From IMG/VR virus record IMGVR_UViG_3300037961_003917, positions 1 to 35,336 of that record: a stretch of DNA of 35,336 nt, one strand, 5' to 3'. Both the position numbers and the translations under genes were made by a program. How positions within the stretch are numbered: position 1 is the stretch's first letter; the number at the start of each line of letters is the position of its first letter. This document shows positions 1-6,347 of this stretch, piece by piece. Below the pieces are notes generated by a model that had not been told where the DNA came from, did not search any database, and saw only the letters and a program-made list of their open reading frames with translations. This DNA is from a virus.

Positions 1-1
1 T

Positions 2-139
2 CTCAGCAATGAGGGCAGCACCAACGATGTAGATGGAACGTGGGGCAACTACACTATCCAGGAAGGCGAGGACGACTTGTTCCTCATCAACCGCCGTAAC
101 GGCAAAAAGTACAAGTTCAACCTTACGGAGGTGTCCTGA
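2..139 (+). CDS. Tail-fibre-type protein, C-terminal part (5' end cut by window)
   Basis: An open frame enters at base 2 and runs 45 codons to TGA at 137-139. The residues (GTWGNYTIQEGEDDLFLINR, then a basic NGKKYKFN stretch) resemble the C-terminal end of short marine cyanophage tail-fibre or virion proteins. It lies directly before other fibre genes. The frame is exactly the one reached by joining the last base of the window to the first: the start at 35245 then continues into this segment without a stop, for a 76-residue product. Seen: the open frame and the in-frame join. Inferred: both pieces are one gene on a circular genome. Confidence 0.6.
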   Translation, partial: LSNEGSTNDVDGTWGNYTIQEGEDDLFLINRRNGKKYKFNLTEVS

Positions 140-141
140 TC

Positions 142-642
142 ATGGCTATCAATTTCCCTGAAGGTCAGCAAGACTATCCGGGCCTTTTGCACCGTGTCGT
201 GTCGGACACTAAAACAGATACTTTTACAACTACGTCTACCGGTTTTGTGACGATTAGCGGTTTATCAGCAACCATCTCTCCCCGTACCACTGCAAGCAAA
301 ATTCTTGTAATCTGCGATCTTTCTTGCTGGACACAAAACTCACAGGGCGGTTTTGTCCAGCTAATGCGTGGAACCACTCCGATTTATATCGGAGACTCTG
401 CTAGCAACCGAACTCGAAATTCTTTCGCTGGTTTGTATTCAGGTGGCAGCCCTGAAAACGAAACGAATCAATGCACCGCTGTTTTTCTTGACAGCCCGTC
501 TAGTACGAGCAGCCTTACTTACAGTGTTCGGTGCAAGACTATAAGCAACAAGATTACCGTAAATAGAAGTGATCTTGACCAAAATACAGGTGACATGGCA
601 AGACACTCTTCTAGTATCACTTTGATTGAGGTGGACGCATGA
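142..642 (+). CDS. Tail-fibre / receptor-binding-type protein
   Basis: 166 residues, rich in Ser, Thr and Asn with alternating hydrophobic residues, as in beta-structured virion appendages. The segment around residues 17-50 (VVSDTKTDTFTTTSTGF, then VTISGLSATISPRTTASKIL) is a recurrent module in marine phage tail fibres, which place a jelly-roll-like head domain at the fibre tip. A good GGAGG ribosome site lies just upstream, in the end of the previous gene. The gene overlaps the next one, a tail-assembly-chaperone-type protein, by four bases, the usual fibre-plus-chaperone pairing. Exact receptor and fold are unknown. It probably works outside the cell in host recognition. Confidence 0.6.
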   Translation: MAINFPEGQQDYPGLLHRVVSDTKTDTFTTTSTGFVTISGLSATISPRTTASKILVICDLSCWTQNSQGGFVQLMRGTTPIYIGDSASNRTRNSFAGLYSGGSPENETNQCTAVFLDSPSSTSSLTYSVRCKTISNKITVNRSDLDQNTGDMARHSSSITLIEVDA

Positions 643-965
643 GCACTGTTAATCACAACGCAGTTTTCCGCGCATATCCAAACGTCGTTACCTATGACGA
701 TGGTGCGGGTGCTTTTGATGCGGAAGGCAATTCGGTCACCCTTGACATGACTCTTGTCGATGCAGCAACGCCTGATGTCGAACGAGAAGCTGCTGAATTT
801 ATGTTGCGTTTTGAAAGGAACAAACGTTTGGCAGAAACAGATTATCTAGCCCTGTCAGACGCAACTTTGACCGACGAAATGCGGACATATCGTCAGGCGC
901 TTCGAGATTTACCTGCCAATACAACTGATCCGGCAAACCCCACCTGGCCTACAAAGCCTTCTTGA
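639..965 (+). CDS. Phage tail-fibre assembly chaperone (Phage_tail_APC-like)
   Basis: 108 residues. The C-terminal half carries the family hallmark: a run starting RNKRLAETD, then a YRQALRDLPAN motif, then a Pro-rich PANPTWPTKP end, as in the tail assembly chaperone family Phage_tail_APC (PF16778). Such proteins sit just after fibre genes and help fold or attach the fibre, and they are not usually part of the virion. The start ATG overlaps the stop of the fibre gene (ATGA), so translation is probably coupled. The N-terminal 50 residues are less conserved and may contact the particular fibre. The family call rests on motif memory. Confidence 0.7.
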   Translation: MSTVNHNAVFRAYPNVVTYDDGAGAFDAEGNSVTLDMTLVDAATPDVEREAAEFMLRFERNKRLAETDYLALSDATLTDEMRTYRQALRDLPANTTDPANPTWPTKPS

Positions 966-1002
966 CTTCAAGGGCTACACTTGTTTCATAGCGTTTTAAT
1001 CA

Positions 1003-1329
1003 ATGGCTTCTCCAACCGTCACGCTCACTTACCAGATTGATCGTCTGGATCGCATCCTGGCTACTGGTGCGGTGACTGAGGTTCGCTTTACCTTGGTTGG
1101 TACTGATGGCACTTACACGAAAGGTATTCCTTTCCGCATTGAGCTTGACCAGCCCGAAGATCCTGCGGATCTGACTCCTTACAGCGATTTGACCGCTGAA
1201 TGGGCTATCAACGCTGTCAAAGCCAAGATGGGTGCTGATCAAGTCACCTCCATTGAGTCACAGCTGACTGCAATCGTGCAGGAAATGGCTTCACCTACGA
1301 AAGGTTCTGGACTCCCTTGGGCTGAGTGA
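1003..1329 (+). CDS. Hypothetical phage protein (fibre region, 108 aa)
   Basis: Soluble protein with a beta-rich N-terminal half (TVTLTYQIDRLDR, then a VRFTLVGTDG strand pair) and a helical C-terminal half with a WAINAVKAKMGADQVTSIES segment. It resembles a small family seen in the tail or lysis region of marine phages, where a strand-turn domain is followed by a short helix with a W..NAVKAKLG-type motif, but I cannot name a function. It is preceded by a 37-base gap, with no clear ribosome site beyond weak purines, and overlaps the following small gene by one base. No signal peptide or membrane segment. Confidence 0.6.
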   Translation: MASPTVTLTYQIDRLDRILATGAVTEVRFTLVGTDGTYTKGIPFRIELDQPEDPADLTPYSDLTAEWAINAVKAKMGADQVTSIESQLTAIVQEMASPTKGSGLPWAE

Positions 1330-1520
1330 TGAAGCGCCCAGATCCAATGATCGCCGCTAAGCCTGGTGCGGAAGACGTCCAGGCTATGGCGGCTAGAACG
1401 CTGTGGCTGGAAGAGTTGTACTTCTTGGATGGCCGCGACCAGATCAGCCATCCGCAGCATGGTTTGTTCACCGGGTTGGCACTTAAGTATCAGAACTTGA
1501 ATTCAACTGACGGCATCTGA
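1329..1520 (+). CDS. Hypothetical small protein (63 aa)
   Basis: Starts at ATG 1329, which shares a base with the preceding stop (TGATG); a GTG three bases earlier is the alternative. It contains a helical stretch (VQAMAARTLWLEELYFLDGR) and ends NLNSTDGI. No motif recognised. The stop overlaps the ATG of the next gene (TGATG again), so it belongs to a closely packed fibre-region operon. Probably a small phage accessory protein. Confidence 0.5.
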   Translation: MKRPDPMIAAKPGAEDVQAMAARTLWLEELYFLDGRDQISHPQHGLFTGLALKYQNLNSTDGI

Positions 1521-1645
1521 TGGCGAAGTCGCTTAACGGCCAAACATTCGTTGTCGGTAAACCAAAACGGACCACACAGGGAAATGGTCAACACTCACGC
1601 CCAAAAAAAGGGCGAAAGAAGTACCGTGGCCAGGGAAAACGCTAA
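1520..1645 (+). CDS. Small basic protein (41 aa)
   Basis: A short frame starting on the last base of the previous stop (TGATG). It encodes a Lys/Arg/Gly-rich peptide that begins MAKSLNGQTFVVGKPKRT and ends KKYRGQGKR. The pattern (SLNG, then a GKPKRT box, then a KPKRG.KKYRGQGK tail) matches very short conserved proteins I remember from marine cyanophages, which argues that it is real despite its size. The very basic, unstructured composition suggests nucleic-acid or membrane-surface binding. Function unknown. Confidence 0.5.
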   Translation: MAKSLNGQTFVVGKPKRTTQGNGQHSRPKKGRKKYRGQGKR

Positions 1646-1653
1646 TTCTTCTA

Positions 1654-1995
1654 ATGATCAAGCGTCTTGTTTTTGGTGTAGCCGCTGGCGCACTTGCCTT
1701 GGCTCCCCTCTCTGCCCGCGCAGATTGGTACGTCAATCCTGAGTTGAACGTTGGTGTCGGCCTCGACTCTGGTGTGGGCTCCGGAATCCTTGAGGGCCAC
1801 ATTGGTTATGACTTCGACAATGGTGCCTACGTGCAGGCCGGTCCTGCCGTGGTGTTCCCTGACGCCGGCGACAAAGAACTTGAGCTGACCGGCAAAGCTG
1901 GTATCAGCGGCGGTCCTCTTTACGGTGAGGTCTCCTTCAGCACCGGCGATGAGGTTGGCCTCGGCTTTAAAACCGGAGCTAAGTTCAGCTTCTGA
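1654..1995 (+). CDS. Predicted secreted outer-membrane beta-barrel-like protein
   Basis: 113 residues with a clear Sec signal peptide: basic MIKR start, hydrophobic VFGVAAGALALAPL core, and an A-R-A cleavage site after about residue 23. The mature part alternates hydrophobic and polar or Gly residues (NPELNVGVGLDSG, GHIGYDFDNGAYVQAGPAV, LYGEVSFSTGDEVGLGFKTG) and ends in an aromatic Phe, the typical end of an outer-membrane barrel protein. About 90 mature residues could make only a few strands, so it would have to oligomerise or mimic part of a host porin. It is the last gene before a strong terminator. A role in altering the host surface, such as superinfection exclusion, is inference. Confidence 0.6.
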   Translation: MIKRLVFGVAAGALALAPLSARADWYVNPELNVGVGLDSGVGSGILEGHIGYDFDNGAYVQAGPAVVFPDAGDKELELTGKAGISGGPLYGEVSFSTGDEVGLGFKTGAKFSF

Positions 1996-2023
1996 CGCTA
2001 CGCTTAAAAAGCACAGGAAGGGT

Positions 2024-2051
2024 CCCCGCCTCACCAGCGGGGCTTTTTTTT
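2024..2051 (+). terminator. Rho-independent terminator after the barrel-protein gene
   Basis: A perfect six-base GC stem, CCCCGC (2024-2029) with GCGGGG (2037-2042), and a seven-base loop, followed by C and eight T residues (2044-2051). It lies 29 bases after the stop of the predicted outer-membrane protein. It would end the rightward transcript that passes from the tail genes through the fibre genes, if the genome is circular. Confidence 0.85.
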
Positions 2052-2055
2052 ACCC

Positions 2056-2286
2056 ATGCAAAAGATCTACAACCTGCTGGGCGTTCTCGGCTTCACGATC
2101 TCAACGACCCTCGCTGTGATCGGCGTGATGGCTTACACGCGCGTTCCATCAATGGTCAAAAACTACGCCAGCGAACTGAAGCTGGAGCTGACGGAATCGA
2201 TCCTCAAACAGGTGCCTGTTCCGGAAATGCCTGAGATGCCTCAGCTCCCGACAGAGACTGGCCCTGCGATCACGTCACCATTTTAG
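2056..2286 (+). CDS. Small membrane-anchored protein (76 aa)
   Basis: One N-terminal membrane segment at about residues 6-27 (LLGVLGFTISTTLAVIGVMAY), then a charged amphipathic helix (KNYASELKLELTESILKQ) and a Pro/Met/Glu-rich tail (PEMPEMPQLPTETGP). The one-TM, helix and proline-tail architecture resembles small phage proteins of the lysis region, such as spanin-like or holin-like proteins, but there is no decisive motif. It starts four bases after the T tract of the preceding terminator, so its transcript must come from read-through. The 3' end overlaps the convergent gene on the minus strand by 17 bases. Confidence 0.5.
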   Translation: MQKIYNLLGVLGFTISTTLAVIGVMAYTRVPSMVKNYASELKLELTESILKQVPVPEMPEMPQLPTETGPAITSPF

Positions 2287-2515
2287 TTTCCGCCTGTGGC
2301 TCTACCTCTGGAGCATCCCAGTGATCAAGCCACTCGCGCAACGCCTGCCCTGTTGGCGTGGATTTAGGCCATCGCACAAACTTCAACAGCGCCTGCGGAT
2401 CGGTGAACAGCATCGAGGACTTGCCGGACCTGCAGACATAAACGAGCGGCGGGCCTTCTCTGTGCTCTGTAGCTTCGATCCACAGCTGACCGGCCACAAA
2501 CCGCTCTGATTTCAT
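2270..2515 (-). CDS. Hypothetical protein (81 aa), minus strand
   Basis: Soluble protein with a composition that looks real (GQLWIEATEHREGPPLVYVC, then TDPQALLKFVRWP and QALREWLDHW helices). It fills the only gap between two plus-strand genes. Its ATG (2515-2513) shares two base pairs with the ATG of the divergent proline-rich gene at 2514, so both start codons sit on one CATG. No family recognised. Because neither gene has a clear upstream promoter, one of the two may use another start. Moderate confidence that it is expressed. Confidence 0.5.
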   Translation of the reverse strand: MKSERFVAGQLWIEATEHREGPPLVYVCRSGKSSMLFTDPQALLKFVRWPKSTPTGQALREWLDHWDAPEVEPQAETKMVT

Positions 2516-3038
2516 GGAGATCCGCGAGATCGTCGTGCCCGAGATTAACTCGTCTGTCGATCTCCCTCAGGTGGCGATCCCCCAGGCGCCGCCGATCACG
2601 TTGGATGTGGGCGTTCCCGTCATCGAGCTGCCGCATTTCAACCCGATGGACATGGAGCCTGAGGTTGAGCCTCAGCCCATCAAGCCAGCGCGACCCCGTC
2701 CAGCTGATCCTCCAGCTGCAAAACCACCGCCGGTCAAGCTCCCCAAAAAAGAACCACCAGCAGCAACAAAACCAGAGCCAAAAGAACAACCACCTGTCGA
2801 GCCGAAACCACTGACTCAACGCATTGTTGAGGCGATCCCGACGATCCCGCAAGCGGTCAACACTGCAGGCACATCAGCCATTGCCGTCTCAGCAGCCCTC
2901 GCCACTCCGCTGCTGCTCAAGGCGATCCGGCCGACGATGAAGAAGTTGGCGAAAAAACTTCAACAGGCAATCGGCAAAAAATCGAAACCAGAAAGCGTCA
3001 GGGAGCGGCGGAAGTTCCAGAGGTCGTTACGGAAATAG
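2514..3038 (+). CDS. Proline-rich membrane-associated phage protein (174 aa)
   Basis: N-terminal REIVVPEINSSVDLPQVAIP strand-like region, then a long Pro/Lys/Glu-rich linker (about residues 55-105, many PP and KP repeats). A hydrophobic segment follows at about residues 117-140 (AGTSAIAVSAALATPLLLKA), then a very basic C-terminus. The arrangement of a rigid proline rod, one membrane span and a basic tail recalls periplasm-spanning or inner-membrane phage proteins, and I recall similar proteins with VPQAP-type starts in marine cyanophages. Exact role unknown; tail-tip, lysis or envelope attachment are possible. Its end overlaps the end of the convergent secreted-protein gene by 41 bases. Confidence 0.6.
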   Translation: MEIREIVVPEINSSVDLPQVAIPQAPPITLDVGVPVIELPHFNPMDMEPEVEPQPIKPARPRPADPPAAKPPPVKLPKKEPPAATKPEPKEQPPVEPKPLTQRIVEAIPTIPQAVNTAGTSAIAVSAALATPLLLKAIRPTMKKLAKKLQQAIGKKSKPESVRERRKFQRSLRK

Positions 3039-3633
3039 AGTGGGTGTGCGGGACTGGTTTATGAACGCGAACGTCGCGGCAAACCTTTTCGTATGGGCTG
3101 CCTTTGGCAAAACGAATCCCTTTCATCATCAGCTCACCGCAGTGCTTCAAACGGCTGATCTCAAAGTCAAGTCGCTTGTTCGCTAGGTGCTGCTGTTGCA
3201 GGGCAAGCTGCGTATCAACTGCCTGCTTGCAGCGATCCTGCAGGCCCTGATCGAGCGGGATGGTGGCCTGGATGGAGAGGCCCAAGTTCCAGTTGTGGTT
3301 GTCTTTCTGCCCCGTTCGCGTGTCCTTGAAAAACAGAACGTCACCGGGATTGTCTAAACGACCGTCGTCATCGAGATCGGACAGGTCATAGACCGGATCC
3401 GGGTAGCTGTATTCGTATGGGAGGCCCCACGATTTGGTTCGATTCAGATATGGCGTGACCGTCAGGGTTGGCCCCTGACATTGAATGTTTCCTCCGTAGG
3501 TGTTTGTGATCGCGCTGCCCTGAAGAATCTGTACCGCTTGATTGCTCACCGATCCGCTGCTGGTTGCGGTTGGTGATGCAGTTGCTGAGATCCCGCCAAC
3601 ATCTTGTGCGTTGACTGGGACCGCAGCGATCAC
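2998..3633 (-). CDS. Secreted protein of the three-gene exported cluster (third gene)
   Basis: Mature residues (QDVGGISATASPTATSSGSV, then ILQGSAITNTYGGNIQCQGP, a DLSDLDDDGRLDNPGDVLFF segment and a helical CKQAVDTQLALQQQ region) match a secreted protein type I recall from marine cyanophages. The start given is GTG 3633, which overlaps the stop of the upstream gene as GTGA, the same four-base coupling used at the other two junctions of this operon. The residues just upstream in the same frame (GHGLLLLGVIAAVPVNA) look like a full signal peptide, and the frame stays open to ATG 3795, which would bury it behind about 48 residues. The start is therefore unresolved. The DLDDDGRLDNPG loop resembles a calcium-binding motif. 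Function unknown. Confidence 0.65.
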   Translation of the reverse strand: MIAAVPVNAQDVGGISATASPTATSSGSVSNQAVQILQGSAITNTYGGNIQCQGPTLTVTPYLNRTKSWGLPYEYSYPDPVYDLSDLDDDGRLDNPGDVLFFKDTRTGQKDNHNWNLGLSIQATIPLDQGLQDRCKQAVDTQLALQQQHLANKRLDFEISRLKHCGELMMKGIRFAKGSPYEKVCRDVRVHKPVPHTHSISVTTSGTSAAP

Positions 3634-4022
3634 TCCGAGAAGGAGGAGACCGTGTCCGTAACGCTTGTAATCTCTGTTGTTCTTTGGATCGTTGTGACGT
3701 TGCTGAGGCCCGGTCCTTTCAGGCTTTCGACGAACTGAAACGCCTCGCCAGGTTTGACGATTGACCAGTTGGGCCGCTCTCCTAATGAGGTCCATCCGTT
3801 GACCGTTGTATTAGAGACGGGGTTGATTGCACCGTCCGGAGCGATGTTTACTCCGCTGGCACTGTATTCAAAACCAGTCGAATAGTTCTCGCTGACGATC
3901 GTCTCAGAGACCTTGCTCGTCGTTTCTGTATGGCTGGTCATCGTCCCTTGGGTGAACTGAGGAACGATTGGTGCGGCTGCCGCTGGCGCAGATAGAAACA
4001 TCAGCAGCAGCCAGCGCATCAC
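3630..4022 (-). CDS. Secreted protein of the exported cluster (second gene)
   Basis: 130 residues with a signal peptide (MMRWLLLMFLSAPAAA, cleavage before APIVPQF). The mature protein is Thr/Ser/Val-rich and beta-like (QGTMTSHTETTSKVSETIVS) and ends in a conserved-looking TTIQRTTEITSVTDTVSSFS. Its ATG overlaps the stop of the first gene (ATGA), and its stop lies inside the coding frame of the third. Proteins of this type occur next to the other two in marine cyanophages as I recall. The function is not known. Its predicted place is the periplasm or outer surface of the infected cell, or the virion. Confidence 0.65.
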   Translation of the reverse strand: MMRWLLLMFLSAPAAAAPIVPQFTQGTMTSHTETTSKVSETIVSENYSTGFEYSASGVNIAPDGAINPVSNTTVNGWTSLGERPNWSIVKPGEAFQFVESLKGPGLSNVTTIQRTTEITSVTDTVSSFSE

Positions 4023-4510
4023 TCCACCTCGATGCTCAGAACAACCTGACCCGTTGCCGTGGTGCCAGCTCCGCCAGCCGTGATTGTCATCGCCCCATCA
4101 GAGGCAATCGTTCCGGCCAAGCTACCAGCCACACCACCTGATGTTGTGGTGGTGTTACCCAGCATGGGCAGGCTAGTTACAACGCCGCTGCTCACTGAGG
4201 TTGCCGTTGGTGTGGCATCACCCTCGATGTAGGACTCGCTGTAACTGAAGGCGTCTCCTGCCGTAGTGATGCTGTAGGCACCTGGCGTATAACCCACAGC
4301 AGAACCAGCAGTGAGAGTCCCGAGCACAGGAGCAGTGTCCAAAGTAACGTTGCTACCGCTGACAGAAAGAGTGCTCCCAATCCTTGAAGCCTGTGATGCA
4401 GCGCCATCAACTTGCAGTTGCACGGAGGACTGAATCTTGTGGGTGATGTCAGCTCGGGCAGGCAATGCAGCCGCCAAAGTGACGCCTAATACCAAAAGTG
4501 CCCGGTTCAT
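4019..4510 (-). CDS. Secreted Ser/Gly/Thr-rich protein of the exported cluster (first gene)
   Basis: 163 residues with a signal peptide (MNRALLVLGVTLAAALPARA, cleavage before DITHK). The mature part is low in charge, rich in Ala, Gly, Ser and Thr, and has repeat-like beta segments: SRIGSTLSVSGSNV, GDAFSYSESYIEGDATPT and SGGVAGSLAGTIASDGAMTI. This is a recognisable cyanophage protein type with no assigned function. Its ATG overlaps the stop of the small membrane gene upstream by four bases. The regular glycine-serine beta pattern suggests an extracellular fibrous or adhesin-like fold, which is inference. Confidence 0.65.
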   Translation of the reverse strand: MNRALLVLGVTLAAALPARADITHKIQSSVQLQVDGAASQASRIGSTLSVSGSNVTLDTAPVLGTLTAGSAVGYTPGAYSITTAGDAFSYSESYIEGDATPTATSVSSGVVTSLPMLGNTTTTSGGVAGSLAGTIASDGAMTITAGGAGTTATGQVVLSIEVE

Positions 4511-4773
4511 TTGATGCCAGCTTTGGTGTCTTTGTTGTCAACGATAGTCGGCTTCTTGTTGCCTCCTCCGTTGTTTTTTCGCTCGATGCCAAACGATGCC
4601 ATTGCACCAGTGAGCAGAGAGGCGACGAACGTATTGTCCATCTTCATCTGAGGAAAAATCCCCAGATACGAAGCAGTCAGCAATGCAGCGCTCCACGCTA
4701 AAACCAGCGCCTTAACGACATCTGCCATGCAGATCCCGTCCTTTTCGTGCTGATCCTCAGGGTTGGTGGCCAT
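4507..4773 (-). CDS. Small membrane protein, holin-like
   Basis: 88 residues with two hydrophobic stretches, about 19-40 (VVKALVLAWSAALLTASYLG) and 50-64 (FVASLLTGAMASFGI), followed by a charged Lys/Asn/Gly-rich C-terminus. The size, the two membrane segments and the basic tail fit a phage holin. Its place at the head of an operon of exported proteins, divergent from a C39-like lytic peptidase, adds support. A shorter start (MADVVK at 4728) is possible. I chose 4773 because the N-terminal EDQHEKDGICMADVVK context resembles homologues I remember. The holin role is inference. Confidence 0.55.
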   Translation of the reverse strand: MATNPEDQHEKDGICMADVVKALVLAWSAALLTASYLGIFPQMKMDNTFVASLLTGAMASFGIERKNNGGGNKKPTIVDNKDTKAGIK

Positions 4774-4815
4774 TGGACAACAGAGCTACCTTTACAGCGT
4801 AACTAGGTCAATCCG

Positions 4816-4989
4816 ATGCTTCTAGTTCTCAAGCCGCTGGTCATGACCATGTGGCGCTCGAAAGCGTTCAAAGAATTGATCGTCGCGATGCTGGAGAAGA
4901 TCGTCACTAGAACTGACAACGATCTGGATGATTTGGCTGTGAAGCATCTCAAGGACCTGCTGTTGCCTGATACCCGCATCGACAAGTGA
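4816..4989 (+). CDS. Small helical protein upstream of the lysis peptidase (57 aa)
   Basis: A short frame: MLLVLKPLVMTMWRSKAF, then KELIVAMLEKIVTRTDNDLD and AVKHLKDLLLPDTRIDK. It has an amphipathic or weakly hydrophobic first helix and an acidic-basic second helix. Its TGA overlaps the GTG start of the peptidase gene (GTGA), which supports it as the first gene of a coupled pair. Similar short proteins precede this peptidase in other marine cyanophages as I recall. It could assist lysis, but no function is known. Confidence 0.55.
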   Translation: MLLVLKPLVMTMWRSKAFKELIVAMLEKIVTRTDNDLDDLAVKHLKDLLLPDTRIDK

Positions 4990-5705
4990 GGCCTTGGGTC
5001 ATGGCTTCGCTCGCGCTACTGCCGTTCTTTCAATTCTTCCGTGGTACGCCCCACCAGCTGGCTGCTATCTCAGAGTTGGAACGCTCCCTGCCGCAAGGCG
5101 TTCTGGATGAGGACGCGACTTGGTTTGAGGCATGGCGAGCGAGCGGCATTGCCCAAGAAATCCACATGCCCACCTATTACCGACAGCTCGATCTCCCTAA
5201 CGGGCCTCGGATGTGCTTCACCAGCGCGGCCGCCATGGTTGCCGGTTTTTACAAAAAGGTGCGCTCCCAAGAGGAATACAACCGGATCAGGGCTCGCTTT
5301 GGGGACTCGACTTCTGTCATGGCTCAGGTCAAAGCTCTAACGAGCTTGGGCCTGCAAGTTCGCTACGTGCAGGATGCCGACGCCTCCGACATCGAGGCGG
5401 AGATTGATGACGGCCGTCCCGTCCTGGTTGGTTGGCTGCACGCCGGTGATCTGCTGCGCGGCGAGCCTCCGATGTGCAGCAGCGATACCTGCGGCCACTG
5501 GAGCGTGATCCACGGTTACAGCGGCCGATATAGCAACGACAGCGAGTGGCTCATGAGCGACCCGATGGGCGTGCCTGACATGGCCCACGGTGGTCATAAC
5601 CCCGCACTGAGTGGCTATCGCGTCCGAGTGCGGCAGGCTGAGTTCCACCAGCGCTGGCAGGTGGATGGCCCCCACAGCGGCTGGGCCATTTTTGTCGATT
5701 TCTAA
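4986..5705 (+). CDS. C39-like cysteine peptidase, probable endolysin
   Basis: 239 residues. Papain-fold C39-like signature: catalytic Cys77 in RMCFTSAAAMVAGFY, His171 in CGHWSVIHGYSG, and Asp192 in LMSDPMG. The spacing and the GHWSVIHGY block match Peptidase_C39_2-type proteins that marine cyanophages carry where other phages have a muramidase, so peptidoglycan peptide cleavage at lysis is the likely role. The N-terminus is hydrophobic (MASLALLPFFQFF) and may act as a signal or signal-anchor, which would give holin-assisted or Sec export. The start GTG 4986 overlaps the previous stop; ATG 5001 would begin exactly at the hydrophobic stretch. The downstream gene follows after 16 bases. Confidence 0.7.
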   Translation: MRPWVMASLALLPFFQFFRGTPHQLAAISELERSLPQGVLDEDATWFEAWRASGIAQEIHMPTYYRQLDLPNGPRMCFTSAAAMVAGFYKKVRSQEEYNRIRARFGDSTSVMAQVKALTSLGLQVRYVQDADASDIEAEIDDGRPVLVGWLHAGDLLRGEPPMCSSDTCGHWSVIHGYSGRYSNDSEWLMSDPMGVPDMAHGGHNPALSGYRVRVRQAEFHQRWQVDGPHSGWAIFVDF

Positions 5706-5721
5706 TCTCTGGAGCTACCCG

Positions 5722-5925
5722 ATGGGCTGGGCTGACTGGATGATCGTCCGAGAGAAAAGCCTCGAGGAAGAGCTGGAGCTGGAGCGAACAGTGCGGGAGA
5801 TCAGAGCCTGCACCGATGCTGAGGTGTTGCGGAAACTATGCGAGGCGATGGCCCTACAGAGCTGGCATCACACAAAACTGTTGAAGCAGGCTGTAGAGCA
5901 CATCGCGGCGATTGATCGGATTTAG
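5722..5925 (+). CDS. Small helical protein after the lysis peptidase (67 aa)
   Basis: Begins MGWADWMIVREKSLEEELEL and is almost wholly alpha-helical and charged, with a likely coiled coil over residues 12-40 and a second helix (ALQSWHHTKLLKQAVEHIAA). A GGAG ribosome site lies 9-12 bases before ATG 5722, which decides this start over longer frames. It is the last gene of the short rightward lysis unit and converges with the leftward early operon. No enzymatic motif. It may modulate lysis or be a regulatory protein. Confidence 0.6.
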   Translation: MGWADWMIVREKSLEEELELERTVREIRACTDAEVLRKLCEAMALQSWHHTKLLKQAVEHIAAIDRI

Positions 5926-6014
5926 GGGACTTACACGAAGCGCCGTGAAAGGTTGAATGGCCAGAAACAACCTCCGCAGCCGTTTCCGGTCCTGCACGCT
6001 TGATGCCCCGGCCA
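5926..6014. other. Convergent intergenic region with inverted repeat
   Basis: Eighty-nine bases separate the ends of the rightward lysis unit and the leftward early operon. They hold an imperfect inverted repeat (GGCCAGAAAC at about 5958 against GTTTCCGGTC at about 5980) but no T tract on either strand. It could act as a weak bidirectional or Rho-dependent end. Nothing else is visible. Confidence 0.25.
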
Positions 6015-6347
6015 TCAGAAATCGATGTCGATGCTGCTAGGGGCAGCAACAGGAGCCGGGGCCGGCTTGTTCTCGGGCTTGTAGGGGCCGCTGAGCTTGC
6101 CCTTCAGCATCGGCCGGGGCTCGCCGTTCCGGTTCTTAAACATGCTGTTCCAGCCAGCGAGGCGCAGCCGAACAACAGTTTTGTCTTGGTAGTTGGTCTC
6201 CCGGTCTGCGGTCTGCAAGTGGCTGATCAGAGCCGCGACATCCTCCTCCAAGACCTCGATTGATCCGGTGACATCAGGGCTTTTGTCTGTGCGCTTGTCC
6301 TCCTCGAGCGAGGTGAACTGGGCGAATCCGATTGAAAAGTCAGACAT
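6015..6347 (-). CDS. Putative ssDNA-binding-like protein (SSB-type acidic tip)
   Basis: 110 residues: MSDFSIGFAQFTSLEEDKRT, then an acidic helix, then a strand-rich block (KTVVRLRLAGWNSMFKNRNG, MLKGKLSGPY), a Pro/Ala linker and an acidic-aromatic end SSIDIDF. The layout of beta core, flexible linker and D-I-D-F tip mimics single-stranded DNA binding proteins, whose acidic tip recruits partners. It is the last gene of an operon with an ERF annealing protein and a RusA resolvase, which would need an ssDNA binder. No clear OB-fold motif is visible, so this is inference. Its start overlaps the ribbon-helix-helix gene by eight bases. Confidence 0.5.
   Translation of the reverse strand: MSDFSIGFAQFTSLEEDKRTDKSPDVTGSIEVLEEDVAALISHLQTADRETNYQDKTVVRLRLAGWNSMFKNRNGEPRPMLKGKLSGPYKPENKPAPAPVAAPSSIDIDF

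Noticed and set aside
4774-4815. Divergent promoter pair between the holin-like gene and the lysis unit (TTGGAC, TTGACC boxes).
   Set aside because: Spacings to possible -10 boxes are wrong (12 or 21 bases) or the start would lie almost at the ATG; not convincing.
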